From NCBI GenBank assembly GCA_038868255.1, contig JAWCTJ010000010.1:1-23828 (forward strand): DNA of 23,828 nucleotides, given 5' to 3'. Made by a program: the position numbers and the translations under genes. The number at the start of each line of letters is the position of its first letter. Within the stretch, counting starts at the first letter, position 1. The notes below the pieces were generated by a model. It saw nothing but the letters and a program-made list of their open reading frames with translations, did not search any database and was not told the origin of the DNA. Origin of the DNA: DRVV01 sp038868255 (lineage in GTDB: Archaea; Thermoproteota; Bathyarchaeia; Bathyarchaeales; Bathycorpusculaceae). Of the stretch, positions 14,669 to 22,404 are shown in pieces.

Positions 14669-16294
14669 ATGGTTAAGTATATTTTCGTCACAGGTGGCGT
14701 TTTAAGCTCCGTTGGTAAGGGTATCGTAACCGCTTCCATCGGTAAAATGCTTCAGATGAGAGGATTTAAGGTTACAGCGGTTAAAATTGATCCTTATGTG
14801 AACGTTGACGCGGGCACAATGAACCCCTATATGCATGGCGAAGTCTACGTCACTGATGACGGAGGCGAAACAGACCTAGATCTAGGCTGGTATGAGCGGT
14901 TCCTTGATTTGAACTTGAAAAAAGAAAACAACATAACCACTGGACAGGTGTATAAGGCGGTGATAGAAAAGGAACGGCGTGGAAGCTTCCTCGGTAAATG
15001 TGTGCAGATAGTCCCGCATATAACTAAAGAGATCAAGGACCGCGTCAGGAGCGTGGCGGCAGACTCTAATGTGGATGTGGTTCTGACAGAGGTTGGCGGA
15101 ACAGTAGGTGACATTGAGGGATTGCCCTTCCTTGAAGCTATACGCCAGATGCGACTGGAGGAGGGCTATGAGAACACCCTATACGTGCATGTGGCGCTAG
15201 TTCCAATATTAGACGTTACTAATGAGATGAAAACGAAGCCCCTTCAGCACAGCGTCAACGAATTGAGGCGTATAGGCATACAGCCGGACATCATTGTGGC
15301 AAGATGCCAAAGAATGATAGACGCGGAAACCCTGAGAAAAATAGCTTTATTCGGCACAATCCCAGAGAACGCTGTTTTCTGCTCCTATAATGTTGAGTCC
15401 GTTTATCAGGTGCCGCTTATACTGGACGAGCAGGGGATGGGAGAATTTATATGTAAAAGGTTGGGACTAGCTGGGCATGCACCCAGCCGCGATGAATGGA
15501 TAAGGTTCGTCGATGCAATATTAAATCCGAAATATGAAATTAAAGTGGCATTGGTAGGCAAATATGCTGGTCTAGCTGATAGCTACGTAAGCATGAAGGA
15601 AGCACTGTTGCATGCAGGCGCAGCATGCCATACAAGAATCGAAATTCACTATATTGAGGCTGAGACTTTTGAAAAAAGCTCGGACAAACTGCAAATTCTG
15701 AGAGACTTTAACGGAATTTTCGTGCCCTATGGCTTTGGATCCAGAGGCGCTGAAGGGAAGATTATGGCAATAAGATTCGCAAGAGAGAACAACATACCGT
15801 TTTTGGGAATATGCTACGGCTTCCAGTTGGCCGTGATAGAGTTCGCCAGAAATGTATGTGGACTAGAGGGGGCCAATAGCACCGAAATAGATTCAAAGTC
15901 ACCGCATCCAGTGATTGATTTCATGCCTGAACAACGGGGAATAGAATACAAAGGGGCAACCATGCGTCTAGGAGCTCATAAAATTCTATTAAAAAAGGAC
16001 ACTATAGCGTATGCCCTCTACAAAAAAGAGGAAATCTATGAGCGCCATCGACATAGGTTTGAGGTTAATTTAGACTATGTGGAGAAGCTTGAAAAAGAGG
16101 GAATGGTGTTCTCCGGTAAAAGCCCTGATGGACGGAGAATGGAGATCCTCGAGCTGCCTAGTCACTTCTTCTTTTTCGCATCTCAGTTCCATGGAGAATT
16201 CAAAAGCCGCCCTGGGAAACCTGATCCAGAGTATTACGGGTTTGTAAAAGCCTGCCTAGATAAGAAAATGGGTAAGCCCAGACCGGAATTTTAA
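14669..16294 (+). CDS. pyrG: CTP synthase
   Basis: Converts UTP to CTP using ATP and glutamine, the last step of pyrimidine nucleotide synthesis. The synthetase domain (about 1-270) shows YIFVTGGVLSSVGKGI, VKIDPYVNVDAGTMNPYMHG, EVYVTDDGGETDLDLGWYER and TEVGGTVGDIEGLPFLEA. The class I glutamine amidotransferase domain (about 290-535) shows GFGSRGAEGK, FLGICYGFQLAVIEFARN with nucleophile Cys382, and SQFHGEFKSRPGKPDP with His508 and Glu510. Length 541 aa is full. All catalytic residues are present. ATG 14669 follows GAGGGC. It converges on the HD-domain gene with a 4-bp gap. Links functionally, not positionally, to pyrDK earlier in the window. Confidence 0.98.
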   Translation: MVKYIFVTGGVLSSVGKGIVTASIGKMLQMRGFKVTAVKIDPYVNVDAGTMNPYMHGEVYVTDDGGETDLDLGWYERFLDLNLKKENNITTGQVYKAVIEKERRGSFLGKCVQIVPHITKEIKDRVRSVAADSNVDVVLTEVGGTVGDIEGLPFLEAIRQMRLEEGYENTLYVHVALVPILDVTNEMKTKPLQHSVNELRRIGIQPDIIVARCQRMIDAETLRKIALFGTIPENAVFCSYNVESVYQVPLILDEQGMGEFICKRLGLAGHAPSRDEWIRFVDAILNPKYEIKVALVGKYAGLADSYVSMKEALLHAGAACHTRIEIHYIEAETFEKSSDKLQILRDFNGIFVPYGFGSRGAEGKIMAIRFARENNIPFLGICYGFQLAVIEFARNVCGLEGANSTEIDSKSPHPVIDFMPEQRGIEYKGATMRLGAHKILLKKDTIAYALYKKEEIYERHRHRFEVNLDYVEKLEKEGMVFSGKSPDGRRMEILELPSHFFFFASQFHGEFKSRPGKPDPEYYGFVKACLDKKMGKPRPEF

Positions 16295-16298
16295 GTTA

Positions 16299-16877
16299 TT
16301 ACAAGCCTATTTCATGAGCTATCTTCTTTAAACTTTCCAATGCCAGCTCGAAAAATTTCTCTTTAGGTATTCCGATTTCCTCGCATAACAATATTCGCTC
16401 TCTATCAGCGCCCCTTGCAAAATCCTTGTCTTTGAACTTTTTAGCCACAGTCTCCACTTTAACATCCCTCAGCTTCTTGGAAGGCATGACTAAGGCGCAT
16501 GCCACCAGCAAACCGGAGATGGCATCACAGGCTATCAGAGCTTTCTCCAGGCGATTCTCAGGCTTAATTCCAGTATACTTAAAATTGTGAGCCTTTATGG
16601 CTCGAAGAACCTCGGCAGGCACTGTCTCCCCCAGGATGTCGCTGGCTAATAGGCTGTGCATTTCAGGCGTCGCCTCAGTTTTTTCGTAATCTATATCGTG
16701 GAGTAAACCAGTAAGTCCCCACAGGTTCTCGTCTTCGCCGAGATAAGCTGCAATATTCCTCATTACAGCCTCCACCGCAAACATGTGGTATAGAATGTTT
16801 CTCTTGGTCACGTTTTTCCTTACGAGATCTAACGCTGCTTCCCTTAACATTTCCGTCATCCCGTAGTAGCTCATCAT
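16299..16877 (-). CDS. HD-domain (HDIG-type) phosphohydrolase-like protein
   Basis: A 192-residue metal-dependent hydrolase of the HD superfamily. Seen: His31 (LYHMFAVE), LLHDIDYEK with the HD pair at 60-61, His74 (PEMHSLLASDIL), His97 (IKAHNFKY) and Asp118 (ALIACDAISGLL), a full set of HD metal ligands. This compact form is widespread in archaea and bacteria and probably acts on a phosphorylated small molecule such as a nucleotide; the substrate is not known. ATG 16877 is first of a tandem ATG ATG; a third start (MTEMLREAA, 16859) is possible. It is divergent from the UPF0104 gene and converges on pyrG. Confidence 0.88.
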   Translation of the reverse strand: MMSYYGMTEMLREAALDLVRKNVTKRNILYHMFAVEAVMRNIAAYLGEDENLWGLTGLLHDIDYEKTEATPEMHSLLASDILGETVPAEVLRAIKAHNFKYTGIKPENRLEKALIACDAISGLLVACALVMPSKKLRDVKVETVAKKFKDKDFARGADRERILLCEEIGIPKEKFFELALESLKKIAHEIGL

Positions 16878-16943
16878 GACCCCAAGCGGATTTAAAACTT
16901 CTTATTTACAACCTAAAATTTGCAATCTGTTATTTAACAAAGA

Positions 16944-16950
16944 TTTATAA
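16944..16950 (+). promoter_or_regulatory. TATA-like box of the UPF0104 gene
   Basis: TTTATAA is placed for a start near 16970 and a leader of about 24 nt before ATG 16994. Its last bases overlap the left arm of the inverted repeat that follows. Confidence 0.55.
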
Positions 16951-16978
16951 TGCTTCATAAAATCTTTCTGAAGCATTA
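16948..16978. repeat. Perfect 10-bp inverted repeat at the UPF0104 promoter, candidate operator
   Basis: TAATGCTTCA (16948-16957), an 11-nt spacer, then TGAAGCATTA (16969-16978). The arms are perfect complements and the half-site centres are 21 bp apart, two helical turns, as expected for a dimeric regulator. It extends from the TATA box over the predicted start site, where binding would block transcription. It could alternatively form a hairpin if the start is further upstream. The sequence is certain; the role is inferred. Confidence 0.55.
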
Positions 16979-16993
16979 CAGGGATGTAGCTCT

Positions 16994-18055
16994 ATGACTT
17001 CGGCTAAGCCTCAATTCACATGGAAAACCATAATTCTTCCTCTTATAGGCATAACTGCCTTCATAGTATACCTCTATCTGTTTCAAGTGGACATACCTGA
17101 GATAATCGCAACTGTTCAGCGGGCGGATCCAATGATGTATTTCACGGCAGCCCTGATGATTTTCGTAGAGGTCTTCCTTTACGCGATGGCTTGGCGTTCT
17201 CTTCTAAGTTTTCTATCTGTGAAACTGTCCATTATGAAATCCTACTTGTATGTGTGGTATGGAACCTTCATGGACATAATAATACCCGCAGAATCCGTAA
17301 GCGGGGAAATCTCCAGGCTCTACCTCATTATAAGGGAGAAGGGCAATGACGTAAGCGGCAAGGTTGTAGCATCTCTGGTAGCGCATAGATTGATAAGCAT
17401 GGGAATGGGCGTTGCAAGCCTTTTGATAGGGATATTCATGCTCATTGCTGAAGCTCCCTTGGACGGTTTTGTCTTTAATCTATCCATATTCCTAATAACC
17501 ATAACCCTGCTCTTCACAGTTCTCCTCATACTTCTCTGCATAAAGGAAAACTGGACTCTAAAGATAATTGACTGGGTTATAGGCGTTGTTAATCGTATAA
17601 GCAGAGGAAAATGGAAACCTACGAAAATTAGAGAAAACGCTGTTAAATTGGCAGGAATGTTCCACAGCTCCATAAAAGCCTACGGGAACGCGCCAAAGAT
17701 CGTTGCGGTTGCCATCACGTTATCAACCCTTTCATGGATAGCTTATCTAGCCCTATGCCAACTGGTATTCCAGGCATTAGACATTCAAGTTAGCTGGAGT
17801 ATCATACTTGTAACACAGTCTATAGTTGCGGCGGTTAAGGCGATACCGCTGGGTATACCCTTTGAGGTGGGGCTTCCGGAGATAACTATGACTTCGCTTT
17901 ACGTGGCGCTTGGCATACCCTTCGGCATAAGCGCCACGGCGACAATATTGACGAGGATTTTAGCAGTATGGCTTAAATTCTTCGTGGGATTTACTGTCCA
18001 GCAATGGATTGAAATAAGAGTCATGAGAAAAAAGTTGGACAGTGAAAAGCCTTAA
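16994..18055 (+). CDS. Flippase-like / lysylphosphatidylglycerol synthase TM-domain protein (UPF0104)
   Basis: A 353-residue polytopic membrane protein with about eight hydrophobic segments. Seen: the family's GTFMDIIIPAESVSGEISRLYL (here residues about 90-111), followed by SLVAHRLISMG, and the C-terminal IPLGIPFEVGLPEITMTSLYVALGIP with the repeated small-residue pattern of UPF0104 proteins. The group includes the membrane half of bacterial MprF and archaeal AglD-like proteins, linked to lipid or dolichol-phosphate sugar handling; no catalytic C-terminal domain is present here, so the role is open. ATG 16994 follows a TATA-like box and a perfect inverted repeat. An acetyltransferase gene starts 34 nt after its stop. 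Confidence 0.88.
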   Translation: MTSAKPQFTWKTIILPLIGITAFIVYLYLFQVDIPEIIATVQRADPMMYFTAALMIFVEVFLYAMAWRSLLSFLSVKLSIMKSYLYVWYGTFMDIIIPAESVSGEISRLYLIIREKGNDVSGKVVASLVAHRLISMGMGVASLLIGIFMLIAEAPLDGFVFNLSIFLITITLLFTVLLILLCIKENWTLKIIDWVIGVVNRISRGKWKPTKIRENAVKLAGMFHSSIKAYGNAPKIVAVAITLSTLSWIAYLALCQLVFQALDIQVSWSIILVTQSIVAAVKAIPLGIPFEVGLPEITMTSLYVALGIPFGISATATILTRILAVWLKFFVGFTVQQWIEIRVMRKKLDSEKP

Positions 18056-18089
18056 GATTCTGTGTCGTAACATTTTTAGAGGATAATGA

Positions 18090-18548
18090 ATGGCCGTATC
18101 AATTGATGATGTCTCACTTGAGCACTTAGAAAGGCTTTATGAGATTGAAAAGGAATGCTTTAAAAAGGAAGCTTTCACAAAAAAGCAGATAGCAAAGTTG
18201 CTTATGAGCCCCAATTCTGTCGGGTTGACGGCGAAAAAGGGCGGGGAGATAATAGGATTCATAATTGGAGCGTTATATTATGACAACGATCGGCTTGTGG
18301 GACACATACTCACTATTGATGTTTCCCAAAAGCATAGACGAAAGGGGATAGGTGTTAAGCTTCTTCAAGAGATAGAAAAAATCTTTGCGGGAAAAGGCGT
18401 GGTGAAGTGTCGACTCGAGGTGAGAGAAGATAATATCGCGGCGATAAAGTTGTACAGTAAACTTGGATATAAAAAGGCTGGGAAGCTTCCGCATTACTAT
18501 AAAGATACGCATGGCATACTTTTCGAGAAGAACCTCCAGGTCTACTGA
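18090..18548 (+). CDS. rimI: RimI/Ard1-type N-acetyltransferase (GNAT)
   Basis: Predicted protein N-alpha-acetyltransferase of 152 residues. Seen: the N-terminal LERLYEIEKECFKKEAFTKK substrate-side segment, the GFIIG and TIDVSQKHRRKGIGVKLL strands with the acetyl-CoA pyrophosphate loop (HRRKGIG, Q/RxxGxG), LEVREDNIAAIKLYSKLGYKKAG and HYYKDTHGILFEK, all diagnostic of archaeal Ard1/RimI enzymes, which acetylate N-termini of many proteins including ribosomal ones. ATG 18090 has AGAGGA 7 nt upstream; an out-of-frame ATG lies 4 nt before. It is probably co-transcribed with the UPF0104 gene and the small gene that follows. Confidence 0.93.
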   Translation: MAVSIDDVSLEHLERLYEIEKECFKKEAFTKKQIAKLLMSPNSVGLTAKKGGEIIGFIIGALYYDNDRLVGHILTIDVSQKHRRKGIGVKLLQEIEKIFAGKGVVKCRLEVREDNIAAIKLYSKLGYKKAGKLPHYYKDTHGILFEKNLQVY

Positions 18549-18564
18549 CGAAATCCTAAAAGCT

Positions 18565-18846
18565 ATGAATTTTAATATTAAATTTGATGGGATGAAGAGC
18601 TTGGACAGCAAGGATCTTGGCAAAGCCGTAATTGTGCTCATCAGAAACACCACCTGGCGCTGCGGCAAACTTGAACGGTTGATAATAAGGCTCCTCCATA
18701 AAGAAATTACAGAGCTTGGACAGGGCAGCATACCCCTGCAGGATATTCTGCAAAACTTTAATTTAACAGGCAAGAGAAGAAATGAGTTTCTAGATGCTAT
18801 AAAAAGGCTGGAAAGAAGAAATATAATACGAATTTTGAAGCTTTAG
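18565..18846 (+). CDS. Small uncharacterised protein, winged-helix-like
   Basis: About 93 residues. The C-terminal half (SIPLQDILQNFNLTGK then KRRNEFLDAIKRLERRNIIRI) has the helix-turn-helix-strand pattern of a winged helix; the first half (LGKAVIVLIRNTTWRCGKLE) is an additional helix/strand unit. No named family recognised. The frame is open further upstream (ATG 18511, even 18463), but that part overlaps rimI and its Ser/Arg-rich translation is what the other frame of a conserved rimI end would give, so ATG 18565, 16 nt after the rimI stop, is preferred. ATG 18592 is also possible. No Shine-Dalgarno is evident for any of them. Confidence 0.6.
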   Translation: MNFNIKFDGMKSLDSKDLGKAVIVLIRNTTWRCGKLERLIIRLLHKEITELGQGSIPLQDILQNFNLTGKRRNEFLDAIKRLERRNIIRILKL

Positions 18847-18864
18847 GATCACAGCGTTTAATCT

Positions 18865-19398
18865 TTAGGATTTTCCGATGAGCCTCTTTGCTTCCTCTAT
18901 CCAAGCCCCAACAATCTTCGGGGAAACCTTGAGTTTGGAGGCTATATCTTCTACAGAAGCTACAGCTAAAGACTCAACACTTGTTATTCCAATACCCCTA
19001 AGCTGCTCAGCTCTCTTTTGCCCTATTCCCTTTATATCAGTCAGGCTTAAGACAGACATCTCAGTAGCTGCTGCTTCTAGGGGCGCCTCCTGAGGCGGAG
19101 GCTGTGAAACTTGCTCCGCGGGTAATGTCGCCTGCTCCACAGGTTGCGGTGTCACTTGCTCCGCGGGTGGCGGCATCATAGCGGCTGGAGCAGCAGCTGG
19201 CTGTGGAGCTTCAAAAGTTACAGTCCTAGCCTGCGGTTTAGGTCTCTGCAAATAACCAAGTCCAACAAAGACTAATCCCAAGACAGCTGTTGATACAACC
19301 CATAATTCTTTAGGCTCTACTGATGGATATGCAAGCGCCACACCAGTGACTATAAATAAAATTATAGCTACCGCATATAGTGCATAGTCTAAACGCAT
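18865..19398 (-). CDS. Membrane-anchored helix-hairpin-helix protein
   Basis: A 177-residue protein in three parts: two N-terminal TM helices (about 5-24 and 32-50), a disordered Pro/Ala/Gln linker (about 52-112) with imperfect repeats of PAEQV (79-82 and 93-97 region), and a C-terminal helix-hairpin-helix pair (118-175: LTDIKGIGQKRAEQLRGIGI, then VEDIASKLKVSPKIVGAWIEEA). HHH_5 domains of this type often bind DNA or mediate protein contacts. The topology would hold the domain at the cytoplasmic face of the membrane. Function unknown. ATG 19398 is preceded by AAGGAGAAAGG, a good Shine-Dalgarno, and a CTTAAATAA-type box (minus strand, 19435-19443). Confidence 0.85.
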   Translation of the reverse strand: MRLDYALYAVAIILFIVTGVALAYPSVEPKELWVVSTAVLGLVFVGLGYLQRPKPQARTVTFEAPQPAAAPAAMMPPPAEQVTPQPVEQATLPAEQVSQPPPQEAPLEAAATEMSVLSLTDIKGIGQKRAEQLRGIGITSVESLAVASVEDIASKLKVSPKIVGAWIEEAKRLIGKS

Positions 19399-19434
19399 AT
19401 GCCTTTCTCCTTAGCAATTATTTCCTTTGAACAA

Positions 19435-19514
19435 CTTAAATAATTTTCCATCAATACCCTTGAGGCGGGCGCCTCTAGGCAAGAGCTTCACTATTGAAAT
19501 TAAATGTTTTAAAC
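19435..19514. promoter_or_regulatory. Divergent promoter region between the HHH gene and mdh
   Basis: Minus-strand TATA-like TTATTTAAG (19443-19435) serves the HHH gene. Plus-strand TTTTAAACT near 19506-19514 is about 25 bp before ATG 19536, so mdh is probably leaderless. Between them lies a GC-rich patch unlike the AT-rich surroundings, with the inverted repeat GAGGC-GGGC-GCCTC (19462-19475) nested in CTTG...CAAG (19459-19483). Regulatory role is inferred. Confidence 0.4.
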
Positions 19515-19535
19515 TTGAAGTTGCAATTTACCATT

Positions 19536-20444
19536 ATGCACAAGATTGCGGTTATCGGAGTTGGCAATTTAGGTTCATGCATAGCGTATGAGATAGCTAA
19601 TAGAGGACTAGCTGATGAGCTTGTTCTGATAGATATTTTCAGGAATTTAGCTGAGGGGAACGCCGCAGACATATCGCAGGCCATAGCTTTCAGAAGCAAT
19701 ACAAGGGTTTTCGCTGGAGACTACAGTGACATAAAAGACGCTGAAGTTGTTGTTATTTCGGCTGGAAGACCAAGAACCCCGGAGATGAAGTCTAGACTTG
19801 AGCTACTTCAAGTGAATAAGAAAATAATAGCTGATGTGGCCCAGAACCTCAGAAAGTTTGATGGTGAGCCTACGGTCATAACTTTGACGAATCCCGTTGA
19901 TGTGATGAATTATCTACTATGGAGGTACTCTGAATTTCCACGTGGGAAAATCATTGGAAGCGCAGGTATGCTTGACTCAGCAAGGTTTAGACATGTCCTC
20001 AGCAGAAAATACTCGGTTCCAGTTCTAGATGTTGAAGCTTATGTTATAGGCGAGCATGGTGATAACCAAGTTCCAGTGTTCAGCAGAGTGAAGATTAAAG
20101 GCGAAAAAACAAACTTCACGGAAAGTGAAAAAACATCAATTATTGATGAGTTAAAAAAGACAGCCTTAGATGTAATTTCGAAGAAAGGAGCAACTATATA
20201 TGCTCCTGCAGACAACACCGTCAACATGATTGAGTACATCGCGAAGGATGAGAAGAAGCTTTGCATATGCTCCGCAATCGTAGATGGCGAATATGGCCTA
20301 CGAGAATTAAGCATAGGTGTTCCAGTCATCTTAAGCCGCAGCGGGATCATGGAGATTCTACAGTGGCAGCTGGATGAAGAGGAAAGAAGCGTCTTCTATA
20401 GTGGTGCAGAGGCAATAAGGAATGCAATAGAAAGTGTCCTTTAG
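19536..20444 (+). CDS. mdh: Malate dehydrogenase, LDH/MDH superfamily, NAD-type
   Basis: Interconverts malate and oxaloacetate. Seen in 302 residues: Rossmann GVGNLGS (8-14), Asp33 at the end of the second strand (LVLIDIF), favouring NAD over NADP, AGRPRTPEMKSRLELL with Arg80 at the specificity position (Gln in lactate, Arg in malate dehydrogenases) and Arg87, TLTNPVDVMNYLLWR, GMLDSARFR (Asp147, Arg150), and GEHGDNQVPVFS with catalytic His174. Arg80 supports malate over lactate; this is family knowledge applied to one residue. The frame is open from 19494, but ATG 19536 begins exactly where the Rossmann strand should and lies about 25 bp from a TATA-like box, indicating a leaderless message. 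lhgO follows after 30 nt. Confidence 0.93.
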   Translation: MHKIAVIGVGNLGSCIAYEIANRGLADELVLIDIFRNLAEGNAADISQAIAFRSNTRVFAGDYSDIKDAEVVVISAGRPRTPEMKSRLELLQVNKKIIADVAQNLRKFDGEPTVITLTNPVDVMNYLLWRYSEFPRGKIIGSAGMLDSARFRHVLSRKYSVPVLDVEAYVIGEHGDNQVPVFSRVKIKGEKTNFTESEKTSIIDELKKTALDVISKKGATIYAPADNTVNMIEYIAKDEKKLCICSAIVDGEYGLRELSIGVPVILSRSGIMEILQWQLDEEERSVFYSGAEAIRNAIESVL

Positions 20445-20474
20445 AAATACATCCACTAATCCTCAGGGGTCTCT

Positions 20475-21590
20475 GTGGAGAGAGTAAACATAGTCATCAT
20501 AGGTGCAGGGATAGTTGGTTTAGCTTTAGCTGCGAGACTTTCAGAAATAGAAAAGGGAATTTACATTTTGGAGAGGAAACCAAGATATGGACTGGAAACA
20601 AGCAGCCACAACGGCGGTGTAATTCATTCAGGGATACATTATCCTCCAGGATCTCTTAAGGCCATATTGTGTGTAAGAGGTAATTCCATGATTTACGATA
20701 TTTGTGAAAGATATAGAATCCCATGTAAAAAGTTAGGGAAATTGACTGTTGCTGTGAATGAGGAAGAAGTCAATGAACTTGAGAGGCTACTTCAATGGGG
20801 ATTAGCAAATGGTGTGAATGGGTTGAAGATGCTGGAAGGAGAATATATTAAGAAGATGGAGCCGAATGTCAATGCTGAGAGAGCCCTTTACTCACCTTCA
20901 ACAGGCATAGTTGAGCCAGATGCGCTTATGGACTACTTTTATGCAAAAGCCAGCAAAAACGGCGCCCTTTTGGTAACAAACACCGAGGTTAAATGTTTAA
21001 GCAAAGATGATGATGGCTATGAAGTTTTTGGAGTAAGTTTTGGGGAAAAATTCATGATAAAAGCGAACACCGTTATAAATTGCGCAGGACTATGCGCTGA
21101 TAAGATCGCCGGTACGGCTGGATTGGATGTGGAAAAACTCGGGTATAAACTGCATTATTGTAAAGGAGAGTATTTTAGGCTTATTGGCAAACCTCCCGTG
21201 AGGATGCTTGTCTATCCTGTTCCAAAAGGAGGTGTTTTGGGGATACACTTAAACCTTGACATAGCGGGAAATGCAAGGCTCGGTCCAAATGCCCATTATG
21301 TGGACACGGTATCCTATGAGGTAACTTCAAGCGAAAGGGAATTCATAGAGAATGTTGAAAAGTTCCTGCCGTGCATAAGAGAACACCAGCTTACACCGGA
21401 TTTCGCGGGGATCAGGCCTAAACTTCATGGCCCCCATGAAGGTTTTAGGGATTTCGTAATAAGGCATGAAGCCGACAGAGAATTGTTCGGCTTAATAAAC
21501 CTGATAGGTATAGAGTCGCCTGGACTTACAGCGGCGCCAGCTATTGCCGAGTTTGTAACTGAAATTTATGAGCAGGAAATTGAAAAGTGA
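20475..21590 (+). CDS. lhgO: L-2-hydroxyglutarate oxidase/dehydrogenase (FAD, DAO family)
   Basis: FAD enzyme oxidising L-2-hydroxyglutarate back to 2-oxoglutarate. Seen in 371 residues: the dinucleotide fold VIIGAGIVGLALAARL (GxGxxG 10-15), ERKPRYGLETSSHNGGVIHSG with GIHYPPGSLKA (family-specific LhgO segment), VEPDALMDYF, VINCAGLCADKIA, GEYFRL, VYPVPKGGVLGIHLN, and FAGIRPKL...GIESPGLTAAPAIAE at the C-terminus. The match to LhgO is stronger than to glycerol-3-phosphate dehydrogenase of the same fold. The start is GTG 20475 with CAGGGG at 20464-20469. It sits 30 nt behind malate dehydrogenase, an enzyme known elsewhere to make L-2-hydroxyglutarate as a side product, so a repair role is likely. 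The electron acceptor is not evident. Confidence 0.9.
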   Translation: MERVNIVIIGAGIVGLALAARLSEIEKGIYILERKPRYGLETSSHNGGVIHSGIHYPPGSLKAILCVRGNSMIYDICERYRIPCKKLGKLTVAVNEEEVNELERLLQWGLANGVNGLKMLEGEYIKKMEPNVNAERALYSPSTGIVEPDALMDYFYAKASKNGALLVTNTEVKCLSKDDDGYEVFGVSFGEKFMIKANTVINCAGLCADKIAGTAGLDVEKLGYKLHYCKGEYFRLIGKPPVRMLVYPVPKGGVLGIHLNLDIAGNARLGPNAHYVDTVSYEVTSSEREFIENVEKFLPCIREHQLTPDFAGIRPKLHGPHEGFRDFVIRHEADRELFGLINLIGIESPGLTAAPAIAEFVTEIYEQEIEK

Positions 21591-21648
21591 GATAACATAT
21601 TTATGTGCCCATTTTAAATTCTACCTCACTTTCAGAGGGAATGCGTGA

Positions 21649-22404
21649 TTGCCAAAGCTGCACATAATAGGTTTACTCCTGATAGTTGGCCTGATACTGG
21701 TTTACGCTTTTCAAGGGTATTATCCAGAGTTCATTTTCATATTTTCAAATGCTACTCTGCCTTTCATTTCAGGCGCAGCATTGGCGGTGTCTTTGGTAAC
21801 TTTGAGGAAATATTGGCGTAAGGGTAGTGAACCTTTTTCATTAGTATGGTTTGGTTTCGCATGTGGTTTGTTTTTGTGGTTTTTAGGAGAAACTACGTGG
21901 GCAGTATATACGCTTATTTTGGGAATTGACGTGCCGTACCCTTCACTGGCAGACTTTTTCTGGATAATGGGGTACATACCATTTTTTATTGCATTGCTAA
22001 TGTATGTTAGAATCTTCAGCCATGCATTATCATGGAGAAATATGCTGATAATAATGGTTGCAACTCTAATTGTAACTGTTTTTGTATATATAGCCATGCT
22101 AAATCCAATCGTTCACCTCGAGAAGGATGTAATAACCTCAGCAGTAGATTTTGCCTATCCAACCCTAGATATACTGCTGTTTTTCATGGCAACGCTTGGG
22201 CTAATGATCTTCTGGAAGGGAAAACTTGGGAGGTCTTGGCTTCTAATATGTTCAGCCACGCTAGTGAACGTGATTGCTGACATAATCTTTAGTTGCGCCG
22301 CTGCACAGGGAACCTACTACTGTGGACACTTAAGTGACATGCTTTTCAGCATCGCCTATGTGCTGTATCTTATGGCTTTCTATGCACATTATAAGGAGTT
22401 CTAG
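21649..22404 (+). CDS. Uncharacterised seven-helix-type membrane protein
   Basis: A 251-residue protein with about seven to eight hydrophobic segments (roughly 4-22, 30-50, 63-85, 98-120, 128-150, 168-188, 194-214, 225-246). The segment PYPSLADFFWIMGYIPFF resembles a motif (P-S-x-A-D-x-F-x-x-x-G-Y) found in N-terminal membrane sensor regions of archaeal and bacterial signalling proteins. It carries no output domain of its own. The start is TTG 21649 with AGAGGGA 8 nt upstream; ATG 21641 is out of frame. A small soluble protein gene begins 13 nt after its stop, and the pair may be a split sensor and output. A function cannot be assigned from sequence alone. Confidence 0.78.
   Translation: MPKLHIIGLLLIVGLILVYAFQGYYPEFIFIFSNATLPFISGAALAVSLVTLRKYWRKGSEPFSLVWFGFACGLFLWFLGETTWAVYTLILGIDVPYPSLADFFWIMGYIPFFIALLMYVRIFSHALSWRNMLIIMVATLIVTVFVYIAMLNPIVHLEKDVITSAVDFAYPTLDILLFFMATLGLMIFWKGKLGRSWLLICSATLVNVIADIIFSCAAAQGTYYCGHLSDMLFSIAYVLYLMAFYAHYKEF

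Noticed and set aside
18273..18773. 166-codon minus-strand ORF
   Set aside because: Antisense to rimI and the small downstream gene; the translation is irregular and the rimI frame carries clear GNAT motifs.
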